Assembly: GCA_029987235.1 (NCBI GenBank)
Contig: DALTWF010000014.1
Location: 1-39,407, forward strand
DNA from: Methanocorpusculum sp.
GTDB taxonomy: Archaea; Halobacteriota; Methanomicrobia; Methanomicrobiales; Methanocorpusculaceae
DNA length: 39,407 bases
Direction of reading: 5' to 3'
Each line of letters starts with the position of its first letter. Positions within the stretch are counted from its first letter, which is position 1. Made by a program: the position numbers and the translations under genes. This document shows positions 1-8,187 of the stretch, piece after piece. Under the pieces are notes generated by a model. That model made no database searches, was not told the DNA's origin, and saw only the letters and a program-made list of their open reading frames with translations.

Positions 1-1914
1 AATATCCATGAGTCCTGCGTCAAAGCCGAAACTTGCATAGGAGGCAACGCGGCTTTCCGGGCTGAGATTCATCATTTTTCTGTAGGTCTGATGATATCCT
101 GCAATGTTTTTGTGTTCCAGAATACAGCCTTTGGGTGTGCCTGTAGTGCCCGAGGTGTACAAAATAATTATCGCATCCTGTGGTTTGGGGCGCAGGGCGG
201 ATAAGTCTTCAGCAGCAGGAAGAGTTGCTATCTCATCAGTATAAAGCACGTCGCCTGTGTAGTCTGCAAGAAGCGGGCGAAGTTGTCTGTCGGCGATAAG
301 AAGGCGCGCCCCGGAATCTTTCACCATGAAATTCAGCCGGTCAGGAGGATACGTTGCATCAAGCGGCTGGTATGCGGCCCCTGCTTTTGTGACACCGAGT
401 GAGGTAATCGCCATGAATTCATTGCGGGGGACTAAAATCGATACAAATTCATCTGTTCCGATTCCTTTTGCATGGATATAAGAGGCGAGCCGTTCACTAA
501 GGTCACCAAGTTCTGCATAGGTAAGGGTTGTGTCATTGCAGATTACGGCAGGCGCATCAGGCTGCTGTTTTACCTGTTCGTCAAAGAGGTTGATAAGGGT
601 TTTTGTCCGGTCATATGCATATTCGGTCTGATTGAACTGGTCGAGAATATCCAGAGTTGGCTCATCTGCTGTTTCAATATCACAGACCTGTTCTTTTATC
701 AGAAATTCATGAACGGTTTTTATATATGCCCGGGCAAAAGACTCAATAAAGGAACGGGTGTAGAAATCCGTTCTCCACCGTATATGCAGTTTATAGGTAC
801 CTGTACCGTGCTCATATATTTCCAGAACAATTTTTGAAATTTCAATCTGTTTGTTATCAAAAATCCGGACAGCCGGGGCAAACCCGTCCTGAACAAAATC
901 AAAGCAATCCAGCCTGCCCTGATAGGAAAAGCCGATGTCAGAAGTTACACCATAGTCGCGTGCGATATCAACAAACGAGTATGCACTGAACTTTTTTGTT
1001 TCAGAAAGTTCGTCCATACTTTCACGCAGAATCTGCGCGACTGTTTTGTCATTGCCCGGTTTAACAACATGAGGCATGGTGCGGACGAGCATAGATACAA
1101 GGTTGTTCTTTTTTTCACAGTCGCGCCCGTTATACACAGTGGTGATGAGGGATTCATCTGCTCCGGTAAATTTAGCGGTGACAAAACCCATTACAGCAGT
1201 AAATAATGCAGTTGTGGATATCTTAAGCGAATGACGCAGGGTTTTGAAGGCTGCCTCATCAATGCTGAATTCAGTTTCGTAGATATCTGACCGGGGGACT
1301 TCGCCGTATGCATCGCGGATAGGAAGTAAACCTGTGTCGATATCTGATAGGAGAGCATCATAATATTTTCCTGCTGTCTGCTGCTCGCTTTCGTATAATG
1401 CATCTTCCTCCAAAACATGGTCAACCGGCGAGTAGGATTCAGCAGGAATTTCCTCTCCTGCATATGCTTTGGTGACATCTTCACACATCACAAGTATTGA
1501 GGTCCCGTCAGCAACTACGTGATGAATATCGGCGAATAAATAATTTGATTTTGGGGTGGTATATATTTCGAAGCGTGCGAGCGGGTTGTTTATGAGATTA
1601 AATGTGCGAACAAGAGATGATTTGCGTGCATTAAATTCGTCTTCGCTAAGGGAAATTACGCGCACTTCAATATCGGAGGTGAAATCAAAAACAGGTTCCC
1701 CTGCTGAATTGTAGGTTATTCGTGTCTTTAGTCCGGGATGTGCAGAAATAACCGCTTCAATTGCTTTTTTTAACCTGGCAATATCTGTTGCTTTGTCAAA
1801 TGGTTCTATGAATGAGCAGTTGTATACGGTCGAGTCAGGATTGGCAATACTTTCAAAAAATATGCCGAGCTGTATTTTGCTTAAGTGTGTCTGTGTTTGG
1901 GCGCTCTTGTTCAT
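1..1914 (-). CDS. Nonribosomal peptide synthetase, N-terminal part (condensation + adenylation domains; partial)
   Basis: The reading frame is open from an ATG at 1914 to the left edge, giving 638 residues of a longer protein. Residues 1 to about 430 are a condensation domain with the catalytic HHVVADG motif at 131-137. From about 460 an adenylation domain follows, with LTYAEL, GAAYQPLDATYPPDRL and the phosphate-binding loop LYTSGTTGTPKG at 585-596. Such enzymes activate amino acids as adenylates and join them on carrier proteins. The carrier and any further modules lie outside the window, so substrate and product cannot be read. The start is supported by a GGAG ribosome binding site 6 bases upstream and a TATA-like box at 1941-1950. 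NRPS genes are uncommon in archaea; acquisition from bacteria is an inference. The assignment itself is firm. Confidence 0.93.
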   Translation of the reverse strand, partial: MNKSAQTQTHLSKIQLGIFFESIANPDSTVYNCSFIEPFDKATDIARLKKAIEAVISAHPGLKTRITYNSAGEPVFDFTSDIEVRVISLSEDEFNARKSSLVRTFNLINNPLARFEIYTTPKSNYLFADIHHVVADGTSILVMCEDVTKAYAGEEIPAESYSPVDHVLEEDALYESEQQTAGKYYDALLSDIDTGLLPIRDAYGEVPRSDIYETEFSIDEAAFKTLRHSLKISTTALFTAVMGFVTAKFTGADESLITTVYNGRDCEKKNNLVSMLVRTMPHVVKPGNDKTVAQILRESMDELSETKKFSAYSFVDIARDYGVTSDIGFSYQGRLDCFDFVQDGFAPAVRIFDNKQIEISKIVLEIYEHGTGTYKLHIRWRTDFYTRSFIESFARAYIKTVHEFLIKEQVCDIETADEPTLDILDQFNQTEYAYDRTKTLINLFDEQVKQQPDAPAVICNDTTLTYAELGDLSERLASYIHAKGIGTDEFVSILVPRNEFMAITSLGVTKAGAAYQPLDATYPPDRLNFMVKDSGARLLIADRQLRPLLADYTGDVLYTDEIATLPAAEDLSALRPKPQDAIIILYTSGTTGTPKGCILEHKNIAGYHQTYRKMMNLSPESRVASYASFGFDAGLMDI

Positions 1915-1940
1915 GATTTCTCCAAGGAATAATTTGATTG

Positions 1941-1950
1941 AATTATATAG
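1941..1950 (-). promoter_or_regulatory. TATA-like box of the NRPS gene
   Basis: On the minus strand the sequence CTATATAATT lies about 30 bp before the NRPS start codon, the distance expected for an archaeal TBP site. A GGAG ribosome binding site lies between it and the ATG. Assigned from sequence and spacing only. Confidence 0.45.
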
Positions 1951-1994
1951 ATAGTTTCTGTAAATTCATTTATATTACTATAGTACTTTTCACA

Positions 1995-2011
1995 ATATCG
2001 CGCAGCGATAT
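1995..2011. promoter_or_regulatory. Palindrome upstream of the NRPS gene (possible operator)
   Basis: ATATCGC-GCA-GCGATAT is a perfect 7-bp inverted repeat with a 3-bp spacer. It lies about 45 bp upstream of the putative NRPS TATA box, in the gap between the NRPS gene and the small basic protein gene. The position would suit a regulator binding site. No regulator gene is adjacent, so the role is inference. Confidence 0.35.
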
Positions 2012-2091
2012 CACTTACTCTGACAAAACAAACCGGAAAACAGAAAAAAATACGGGAACAGAAGTTCCCTATTTGTGCAAAGACAGGATGC

Positions 2092-2364
2092 TTAGTGCTT
2101 TGCCTTTGCTTTTGCGCCCATCATGGATGCCTTCGAGCGGCGAATCCGGCGGCGGACTCTCTCGTCTGCTACCTTCGGTCCGCGTCCGCGGCCCTGCTGC
2201 TGGGAATTTGCCATGCGGCTTTCAATCTTGGTTACAATTGCTGATCTCTTGAATCTCTGGTTCGGTCCCGGTTTCTTAACCTCTCCCTCTTTCTGGGGGA
2301 CAAGGCGGATCTGACCATTAACACCTTTTACCTGGTGCCAGTTAATACTACCTGTTTTGCCCAT
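2092..2364 (-). CDS. Small basic conserved archaeal protein (DUF5350-like)
   Basis: A 90-residue protein rich in Lys, Arg and Gln, with no membrane segment and no cysteines. The N-terminal pattern MGKTGSINWHQVKGVNGQIR and the central KKPGPNQRFKRSA resemble a small family of unknown function that I recall from methanogens (DUF5350). The strong positive charge suggests contact with RNA, DNA or the ribosome, but nothing here proves it. The start is supported by AAGGAG 8 bases before the ATG. It lies 72 bp downstream of gatE on the same strand and may be the last gene of the argH-gatD-gatE transcript. The gene is likely real; the function is unknown. Confidence 0.75.
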   Translation of the reverse strand: MGKTGSINWHQVKGVNGQIRLVPQKEGEVKKPGPNQRFKRSAIVTKIESRMANSQQQGRGRGPKVADERVRRRIRRSKASMMGAKAKAKH

Positions 2365-2436
2365 ATTTTGAACTCCTTATTTTGTTGGTTGCACATTCAC
2401 TTAAAGATATCTCTCTGACTCCCGGAAAAGACCCCC

Positions 2437-4290
2437 TCAGAGGACTTTTCCAAGCTCATCATTTAACACCTCGGAAACGACTTTTCCGTCGATTCTTCCG
2501 CGGACTTCTTTCATAACAACGCCCATTACCGGTCCTAATGCCGCTTTGCCGCGCGATTTGATGAAATCAAGACGGTCGGAGACAACACCTTTGACAAGTT
2601 TTTCCAGATCATCGCGCGAAAATGCCGGCGCGACCTTTGAAATTGCTTCCTGCACGGTCATGCCCTTCGCGCAGGCGGAAAGAATATCCTGCACCGCCTC
2701 TTTTGCCGCCTGACCCGCCTCGATTGCTTTCATGACGTTAATGAGGGAATCGTCAGAAATCTTATCCACATCCACATTCAGGCGGCCCAACTCCTTAAGG
2801 GTGCCGAGAATCGTGCGGGCGGCAAAGACCGGTCTGATTCCTTCGGAAACGGCGCGCTCAAAGAGCGGCAGTTTTTCAGAGTAAGCCATCTGGTGCGCAA
2901 GACCCTCGTCAAGACCGTACTCTTCGACAAAGCGCTTTTCCTTTACCGTCAGCAGGTCCGGAATCTGAATGGATGCGAAATACTCATCAGATACCGGAAC
3001 CGGCAGAATATCAGTCTCAGGATACATACGGGCCGCCCCGGGAAGCGGACGCATATATGCAGTAGAGCCGCCTTCAAGCATCTTACGGGTTTCCTCAGGC
3101 ACTCCCTCAAAAGCCATGCGTGCGCGGCGGATAATCATCTGCATTGCGCAGCGGCATTTCTGCTCGGTTGCGGCTACAATCACTACTGCATCGTCTTTTC
3201 CGGCGCCAAGCGTGTCTTTTAAGACCCTGACTTCTTCTGCGGTCACGCCGTAGTTCGGCAGTTCATCGGTGTGGAACAGACCGCCGACACCGCACTTCTT
3301 TGCGTAATCGGACATTTCTGAACCAAGGCGCCTGCCCGGCTGGATTTCAAGACCAACAAGGCCGTTGAATCCGTGAAGAACGGTTCCGAGGATGACTTTT
3401 GCCTTTTTCAGCACATTCGACTTCGTGTCGGCGAAAACCTTGGTTACATCATAAACCTCGCCGTTTACAAGGGCATTGCGGGCGATTAACTCATCGCGGA
3501 TGGCAAGAAGGGATAACTGTCTCTGAACCTCGCGGCGAACAACCTCAGCGATTAAATCAAGTTCCTGCACACCCTTGATTTCAACACGCGCTCCGTCAGC
3601 GATGGAGACATTGACATCCTGACGAATCGTTCCAAGACCGCGCTTAACGCGGCCGGTGGAACGAAGCGTCATTCCGATGTACTGAGCTACGTCATGCACT
3701 TCTTCAGGGGTGTGCATACAGGGAGCAGTGGTGATTTCAATGAGCGGGATGCCGAGGCGGTCTACAGAGTAGGTAGTACCCTCGACACGCTGGCATGCGT
3801 CTTCCTCGACCGCGACGGTTTCAATCCGGCAGGCATTTGCCACCGCGCCGTTTAATGCAACAAGTGCCGTGCGCTGAAATCCTGAGGTCGCAGACCCGTC
3901 CACAATCATCTTTCTCATGGTGTGGACTTCCGGAAGCGGCGTCATTTTAAACATCTTGGCGATGGTTAAAACGATGTCAAGCGCATCACGGTTCATCGGG
4001 CACGGCGGTTCCTCATCGATTTCGACCAGACCGGTGGTGTCATACGTGTAGTACGTAAACAGGCGGTCCTGCATGAGTTCCTCTTTTGCGGCACGGTCCA
4101 CGTCGCCCATTTCAGAGGTTGCAACGCGGAGATATCTGTGTACTTCGCCGGTGTGTTCTGCCGAGTCGCGAATCTGCGTCGGCGAGTGGCAGAAGAGTTT
4201 TTCTTTCGTGTTTAACTGCTGGTGAATTTCAATACCGGCTTTCAGTCCGAGTGCTTTGTAGTCAACCATTTCAGGCACCTCCGAAGTCAA
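2437..4290 (-). CDS. gatE: Glutamyl-tRNA(Gln) amidotransferase subunit E
   Basis: GatE is the archaea-specific subunit that, with GatD, converts Glu-tRNA(Gln) to Gln-tRNA(Gln) in the cytoplasm. The 617-residue length is normal. The N-terminal GatB-type catalytic core includes GLKAGIEIHQQLNTKEKLFC and the stretch SATSGFQRTALVALNGAVA. It is followed by the GAD-type insertion that separates GatE from bacterial GatB (about 310-420, with GVGGLFHTDELPNYGV) and a YqeY-like helical tail (about 480-617) that contacts tRNA. The 5' end overlaps the 3' end of gatD by 20 bp on the same strand, as expected for tightly coupled subunits. No glutaminyl-tRNA synthetase is visible, so this is presumably the Gln-tRNA route. 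Confidence 0.97.
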   Translation of the reverse strand: MTSEVPEMVDYKALGLKAGIEIHQQLNTKEKLFCHSPTQIRDSAEHTGEVHRYLRVATSEMGDVDRAAKEELMQDRLFTYYTYDTTGLVEIDEEPPCPMNRDALDIVLTIAKMFKMTPLPEVHTMRKMIVDGSATSGFQRTALVALNGAVANACRIETVAVEEDACQRVEGTTYSVDRLGIPLIEITTAPCMHTPEEVHDVAQYIGMTLRSTGRVKRGLGTIRQDVNVSIADGARVEIKGVQELDLIAEVVRREVQRQLSLLAIRDELIARNALVNGEVYDVTKVFADTKSNVLKKAKVILGTVLHGFNGLVGLEIQPGRRLGSEMSDYAKKCGVGGLFHTDELPNYGVTAEEVRVLKDTLGAGKDDAVVIVAATEQKCRCAMQMIIRRARMAFEGVPEETRKMLEGGSTAYMRPLPGAARMYPETDILPVPVSDEYFASIQIPDLLTVKEKRFVEEYGLDEGLAHQMAYSEKLPLFERAVSEGIRPVFAARTILGTLKELGRLNVDVDKISDDSLINVMKAIEAGQAAKEAVQDILSACAKGMTVQEAISKVAPAFSRDDLEKLVKGVVSDRLDFIKSRGKAALGPVMGVVMKEVRGRIDGKVVSEVLNDELGKVL

Positions 4291-5500
4291 ATTCGCCTTT
4301 CAGATTTTTCTGCATATATGCGGCTGCCTCGCCTTCAGGGGCGTTTGCAAGCACCCACATAAGTTTTACCAGGGCCACCTCTGGAAGCATTGAACCGCCT
4401 TCGATTACACCTGCGTTTAAGATGTCGCGGCCTGTTTCATACACACGGTCGCAGACCGAGCCTGCCTGGCATTGGGACGTCATAACAACGACCGTTCCTG
4501 CGTCAGCGAGGGCTTTTAATTTCGGAATGCAGTCGGTTCCGACATGGCCGAGTCCGGTGCCGGCGATAACAAGGCCCTTGTATCCCCTGAATGCATCAAG
4601 TACGGCAGGGTTCATGCCCGGATAGTACTGCAGAAGGCCGCAGTGCGGCTCCATTTTGTCATGGAGCGCCAGGATTTTTTCCCCGCGGCGGACCGCATCG
4701 TTTGCAAGAGTAACCGCCCCTTCCGGATAGGATACCGTACCTACGGGACCTCTTCCGATGCTCTGGAATGCGTCACGGCGCGAGGTGTGGTTCTTTCTGA
4801 CGCGTGTTGCGCGGTGAAGAGAACATGCGATATCGTCTGAGGTTGAGTGCATACAGACCATAACTTCGCCTAATTCTGAAATTCCCGCCTTTGCAGAGCA
4901 GATTGCGTTCATTGCGTTATCAGACGACGGCCGGTCTGCGCTTCTCTGTGCACCGACAAAGATTACTGGGGCAGGGGTGTCAAGCATGAAGGAAAGAGCC
5001 GCGGCACTGTAAAGCATGGTGTCTGTTCCGTGGGTAATAATAACTCCCTTTGCGCCGGCTTCGATTTCTGCATAGACCGCGCGGGCAAGTTCCTGCCACA
5101 TTGCAGGGTTCATGTTTTCGGAAAGAACGTTAAACGGCTGAAGCGTGTGATACTGTGCGATTTTTCCGAGTTCGGGGATGCTTCTCAAAATATCTTCCGC
5201 GGTGAACTTGGAAGATACCGCACCGGTTCTGTAATCAACGGTACTTGCAATCGTTCCACCGGTGGAAATAATGGAAAGTTTCGGCAGATTTGCATCCTGT
5301 GCCGGCGCTTCCGCCTTTGCTGCAGGCGCTTCAGGCTTGTTTTCTGCTTCGCGCGGGGTGCAGAGGTTTTCCGGGACACAGATGTTGTATCCGCTGGATA
5401 GTTTTACAATGGCATTGCTGCCTGCTGCATTGATGTAAATGCCTTTTAAGGTGAGTCCTGCAAATTCGACGCTCACCGGGTCACTGTTTGAAAATGTCAT
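4271..5500 (-). CDS. gatD: Glutamyl-tRNA(Gln) amidotransferase subunit D
   Basis: GatD is the asparaginase-type subunit that releases ammonia from the amide donor and passes it to GatE. The protein has 409 residues. A small N-terminal beta domain (1-50) is followed by an Ala/Pro/Glu-rich linker (about 51-72). The L-asparaginase domain then carries the two nucleophile and threonine motifs STGGTIAS (79-86) and HGTDTM (157-162) plus DRPSSDNAMNA. The linker looks longer and more Ala-rich than I would expect. Its start overlaps the argH stop by 4 bp (ATGA type) and its 3' end overlaps gatE by 20 bp, so the three genes form one transcript read argH-gatD-gatE. Confidence 0.97.
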   Translation of the reverse strand: MTFSNSDPVSVEFAGLTLKGIYINAAGSNAIVKLSSGYNICVPENLCTPREAENKPEAPAAKAEAPAQDANLPKLSIISTGGTIASTVDYRTGAVSSKFTAEDILRSIPELGKIAQYHTLQPFNVLSENMNPAMWQELARAVYAEIEAGAKGVIITHGTDTMLYSAAALSFMLDTPAPVIFVGAQRSADRPSSDNAMNAICSAKAGISELGEVMVCMHSTSDDIACSLHRATRVRKNHTSRRDAFQSIGRGPVGTVSYPEGAVTLANDAVRRGEKILALHDKMEPHCGLLQYYPGMNPAVLDAFRGYKGLVIAGTGLGHVGTDCIPKLKALADAGTVVVMTSQCQAGSVCDRVYETGRDILNAGVIEGGSMLPEVALVKLMWVLANAPEGEAAAYMQKNLKGEFDFGGA

Positions 5501-6972
5501 GCTAATTCCTGTATTTTTGCTGCTATTTTTTCGTCTGCGTCTTCAAGTGCGTCACGGAGGATATCTGATGTTACTTCATCCTGCACTAACTGGATATCTG
5601 CCACCTGAATGGCTTTTTTGACCAGTTTCGGATTCGGCGAGCCGAATGTCTTCTTTGCTTTCAGATTCTCGCGGGGGTTGAGCACTTTATCAATTATGCC
5701 TTGTGTCAGTCCTTTTTTCTTCAGGGACTCGACACCGAGTTCTTTTGCGGCTCTTTCCAGTGTTTCAAGGTCGAGTTCGCCTAATTTAACGGCCCTTCCG
5801 ACTATATTGTGCGAGGTTCTGAACGGCAGGTTGAATTCGCGGACCATGAAGTCTGCAAGTTCCGTTGCGGTCGTATTGCCGACTTTTGCCTGTTTTTTCA
5901 TGGTCGCCTCGTCGAACTCTGCGGTCTCAAGGATTTCCGCCAGAAGAGATAAGGATGCGGTGACCTGGGAAAACGCGCTCCATAAGTGCGGGTTTAAGTC
6001 CTGTAAATCCCGGTTGTAACTCATGGGGAGGGATTTGACAAGGGTGAGGCCGGCGTTTAATTCGCCGCAGACGGCAGCGGATTTGGCACGCATTATTTCA
6101 AGGGTGTCTGGGTTTTTCTTCTGCGGCATAATGCTTGATGTCGAGCAGTAGGCGTCGTTTAAGACAACGAAGTGCACAAGGGGGCTTGACCAGAGAATAA
6201 GTTCTTCGCAGATGCGGCTGACGTTTATCATCAGAATCGAGAGGTCCGAGAGGCTTTCGAGGATGAAGTCGCGGTTTGCAACGCCGTCCATGGAATTTTC
6301 CATGGGACCCGCAAATCCTAAGAGTTCTGCGGTGTATTCCCGGTCAAGATTGAATCCGGTTCCGGCAAATGCGGCGGAGCCGAGCGGGCATTTGTTCATG
6401 CGGGCATAGGTGTCGAAGATGCGCGAGCTGTCGCGGGCGAGCAGGTTCTCATAGGAGAGAAGATAGTGGGCTAAGGTTGTCGGCTGCGCATGCTGCAGGT
6501 GGGTAAAGCCCGGCATCAGGGTATTGAGGTGTTCTTCGGCCCGCGCCAATAGCACGCGGCGCAGTTCAAAGGTGCCCGAAATAGTCTGCAAAAGCAGTTC
6601 GCGGGTGCGCATTTTCAGGCAGGTTGCAACCTCGTCGTTGCGCGAGCGGCCAAGGTGCATGCGTCCTCCGGCGTCAGCGCCTGCGTCTTCAATAAGGCAG
6701 GCTTCGATTCCTGCATGAATATCCTCGCGTGTTTCGTCAAATGCGCCGTCCGGCACTCCGTTTTTGAAGTAGCCGTGCAGTACGGTGAGGAGTTTTTTTG
6801 CTGAAGCGGTGTCGATGAGATGCTGTTTTTCAAGCATCAGGACGTGCGCCATATCGACTTTTAAGTCGCATACGGCGATTTCCCTGTCGGCACGCATGGA
6901 GGATAGATAGTCTTCCACAAGCGTGCTTCGCTCGGCATCAAGTCTGCCGCTTCGTATCTGATCTTTTGCCAT
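5497..6972 (-). CDS. argH: Argininosuccinate lyase
   Basis: ArgH cleaves argininosuccinate to arginine and fumarate, the last step of arginine synthesis. The protein is 491 residues, normal for the family. It has the fumarase/lyase superfamily signature SSIMPQKKNPD, the HMHLGRSRNDEVATC-like stretch GRMHLGRSRNDEVA and the TPGFTHLQHAQPTT-like stretch MPGFTHLQHAQPTT. It is the first gene of the argH-gatD-gatE operon. A TATA-like box at 6988-7000 is centred about 24 bp from the ATG, which suggests a leaderless mRNA. Pairing arginine synthesis with Gln-tRNA formation may simply reflect shared demand for amino acids. Confidence 0.97.
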   Translation of the reverse strand: MAKDQIRSGRLDAERSTLVEDYLSSMRADREIAVCDLKVDMAHVLMLEKQHLIDTASAKKLLTVLHGYFKNGVPDGAFDETREDIHAGIEACLIEDAGADAGGRMHLGRSRNDEVATCLKMRTRELLLQTISGTFELRRVLLARAEEHLNTLMPGFTHLQHAQPTTLAHYLLSYENLLARDSSRIFDTYARMNKCPLGSAAFAGTGFNLDREYTAELLGFAGPMENSMDGVANRDFILESLSDLSILMINVSRICEELILWSSPLVHFVVLNDAYCSTSSIMPQKKNPDTLEIMRAKSAAVCGELNAGLTLVKSLPMSYNRDLQDLNPHLWSAFSQVTASLSLLAEILETAEFDEATMKKQAKVGNTTATELADFMVREFNLPFRTSHNIVGRAVKLGELDLETLERAAKELGVESLKKKGLTQGIIDKVLNPRENLKAKKTFGSPNPKLVKKAIQVADIQLVQDEVTSDILRDALEDADEKIAAKIQELA

Positions 6973-6987
6973 GAGTTGTTAATACCA

Positions 6988-7000
6988 GTATACTATATGC
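6988..7000 (-). promoter_or_regulatory. TATA-like box of argH-gatD-gatE
   Basis: The minus-strand sequence GCATATAGTATAC lies about 24 bp before the argH ATG. That spacing puts the transcription start at or very near the start codon. No Shine-Dalgarno sequence is seen, in keeping with a leaderless transcript. Confidence 0.5.
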
Positions 7001-7061
7001 GTTAGGAAGATATTTAGTTCTCTATTGGATGGAGAAAATGAAATGCCTGCATCAGTTCTCT

Positions 7062-7078
7062 AAAATAAAAAAAAAGAA
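7062..7078 (-). terminator. T-run terminator after the trm1/U32/NERD operon
   Basis: On the minus strand a T-rich tract (TTCTTTTTTTTTATTTTA) begins a few bases after the stop codon of the NERD-domain gene. Oligo-T tracts are the main intrinsic termination signal in archaea. No strong hairpin precedes it. Confidence 0.5.
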
Positions 7079-7083
7079 TGCCC

Positions 7084-8184
7084 TTACCCGAAATACGACT
7101 CGAAATCCGCACCGTCTGCGCCGCGGTCTTTCCCTTCCTTTGAAAGCCGCGCAATGTGTTTTAACCGTGCAAGGTACGGCACCTGAACCGCAGGAAGCAG
7201 CGCTGATGCAATCCGGTCCACTTCCGCCGGTGAATATTCTCTGACAATATCTTCGGTCTCTTTTGGAAACGTCTTTTTCAGCGCGGAAAAAGACATTACC
7301 TCGTTTTGCAGACCGGCGGGTACTTTAAGCAGAGCATCATCGCCGAAGACAATCTTTGAGACCATCTTCGGTGCGGGTTCGGGCAGAAATTCTTCAAGTG
7401 CTTCAATGTGGCCCGCATTCTGCTTCACCGGGTTGTACAGTTTTGTCCTGTAACCGTTGTCATATGACACATTCCACTGTTTCATCCCGGCAGCGCCGGT
7501 AATCAGCCCGGAATAGTTCTTGCACTCGACTACGTAAACGCCGGAAATATGCACAAGCAGACAGTCGATTTCCGTGTATTTTCCGTGACCCAGGGGTACA
7601 TAGAGATTGGATAAAACCTTGTGATAACCCTTGATTTTGTTGCTTTTCAGAAATGCGGCGACCTCGTCTTCAAATTCAGCGCCTTTGGTGTATGAGGTGA
7701 GGCGAAGGTAGCATGCCTTTGCCTCGGACTCGGACATTTTTGACAGGTCTTTGATTTCCGGCCAGGCGATACGGGTGTCAAATTCGTCTGATTCTTTCTG
7801 TTTGCCGGGTTTGAAGAGTTCTGCATACTCTTCATATCCTGCTGCGCAGACTACGCCGCCGTCCTGTTTTTCCGTCTTTACCGTTTTCTTAGCGGGCTTT
7901 CCTGCGGTTTTTTTTGCAGGGGCAGCTGCTTTTTTTGCTGGGGTTTTGGCCGGTGTCTTTTTTTCGGCAGGTTTTTTTGCGGTGACTTTTTTTGCAGGCT
8001 TTTTTGCCCCGGCAGCCGTTTTTTCCTTCGGCTGTGCGGTACTCTTCTTTTTTGCTGCCGGTTTTTTTGCGCTCTTCTTTTTTGTATCTTTGTTTTTGTG
8101 TTCTGCGTAAATATAGAGGAAAAAGCCGAGCAGCAGAGCTAACAGGGCTAAAATAAGGATTACCAGAAACCAGATTGTATCCAT
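7084..8184 (-). CDS. Membrane-anchored NERD-domain protein with Lys/Ala-rich linker
   Basis: The 366-residue protein has three parts. Residues 4-27 form one hydrophobic helix, probably an N-terminal membrane anchor. Residues 34-106 are a Lys/Ala/Pro-rich low-complexity stretch of PAKK/AKK repeats resembling a histone H1 tail. Residues about 168-290 are a NERD (nuclease-related) domain with the PD-(D/E)XK-like elements TEID (D207) and VVECKNYSG (E220, K222), then QNAGHI. NERD domains are thought to be nucleases or nucleic-acid binding modules; substrate and activity are unknown here. The gene lies 3 bp after the U32-family gene and is the last of the trm1 operon. A basic linker of this kind should bind DNA or RNA; that is inference. 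Confidence 0.88.
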   Translation of the reverse strand: MDTIWFLVILILALLALLLGFFLYIYAEHKNKDTKKKSAKKPAAKKKSTAQPKEKTAAGAKKPAKKVTAKKPAEKKTPAKTPAKKAAAPAKKTAGKPAKKTVKTEKQDGGVVCAAGYEEYAELFKPGKQKESDEFDTRIAWPEIKDLSKMSESEAKACYLRLTSYTKGAEFEDEVAAFLKSNKIKGYHKVLSNLYVPLGHGKYTEIDCLLVHISGVYVVECKNYSGLITGAAGMKQWNVSYDNGYRTKLYNPVKQNAGHIEALEEFLPEPAPKMVSKIVFGDDALLKVPAGLQNEVMSFSALKKTFPKETEDIVREYSPAEVDRIASALLPAVQVPYLARLKHIARLSKEGKDRGADGADFESYFG

Positions 8185-8187
8185 GGC

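Noticed and set aside
4086..4625. Plus-strand frame across the gatD-gatE junction
   Set aside because: It is antisense to two well-supported genes, with no family resemblance.
7751..8110. Plus-strand frame rich in Phe and Ala
   Set aside because: It is the mirror of the Lys/Ala-rich linker of the NERD protein; no independent start signal.
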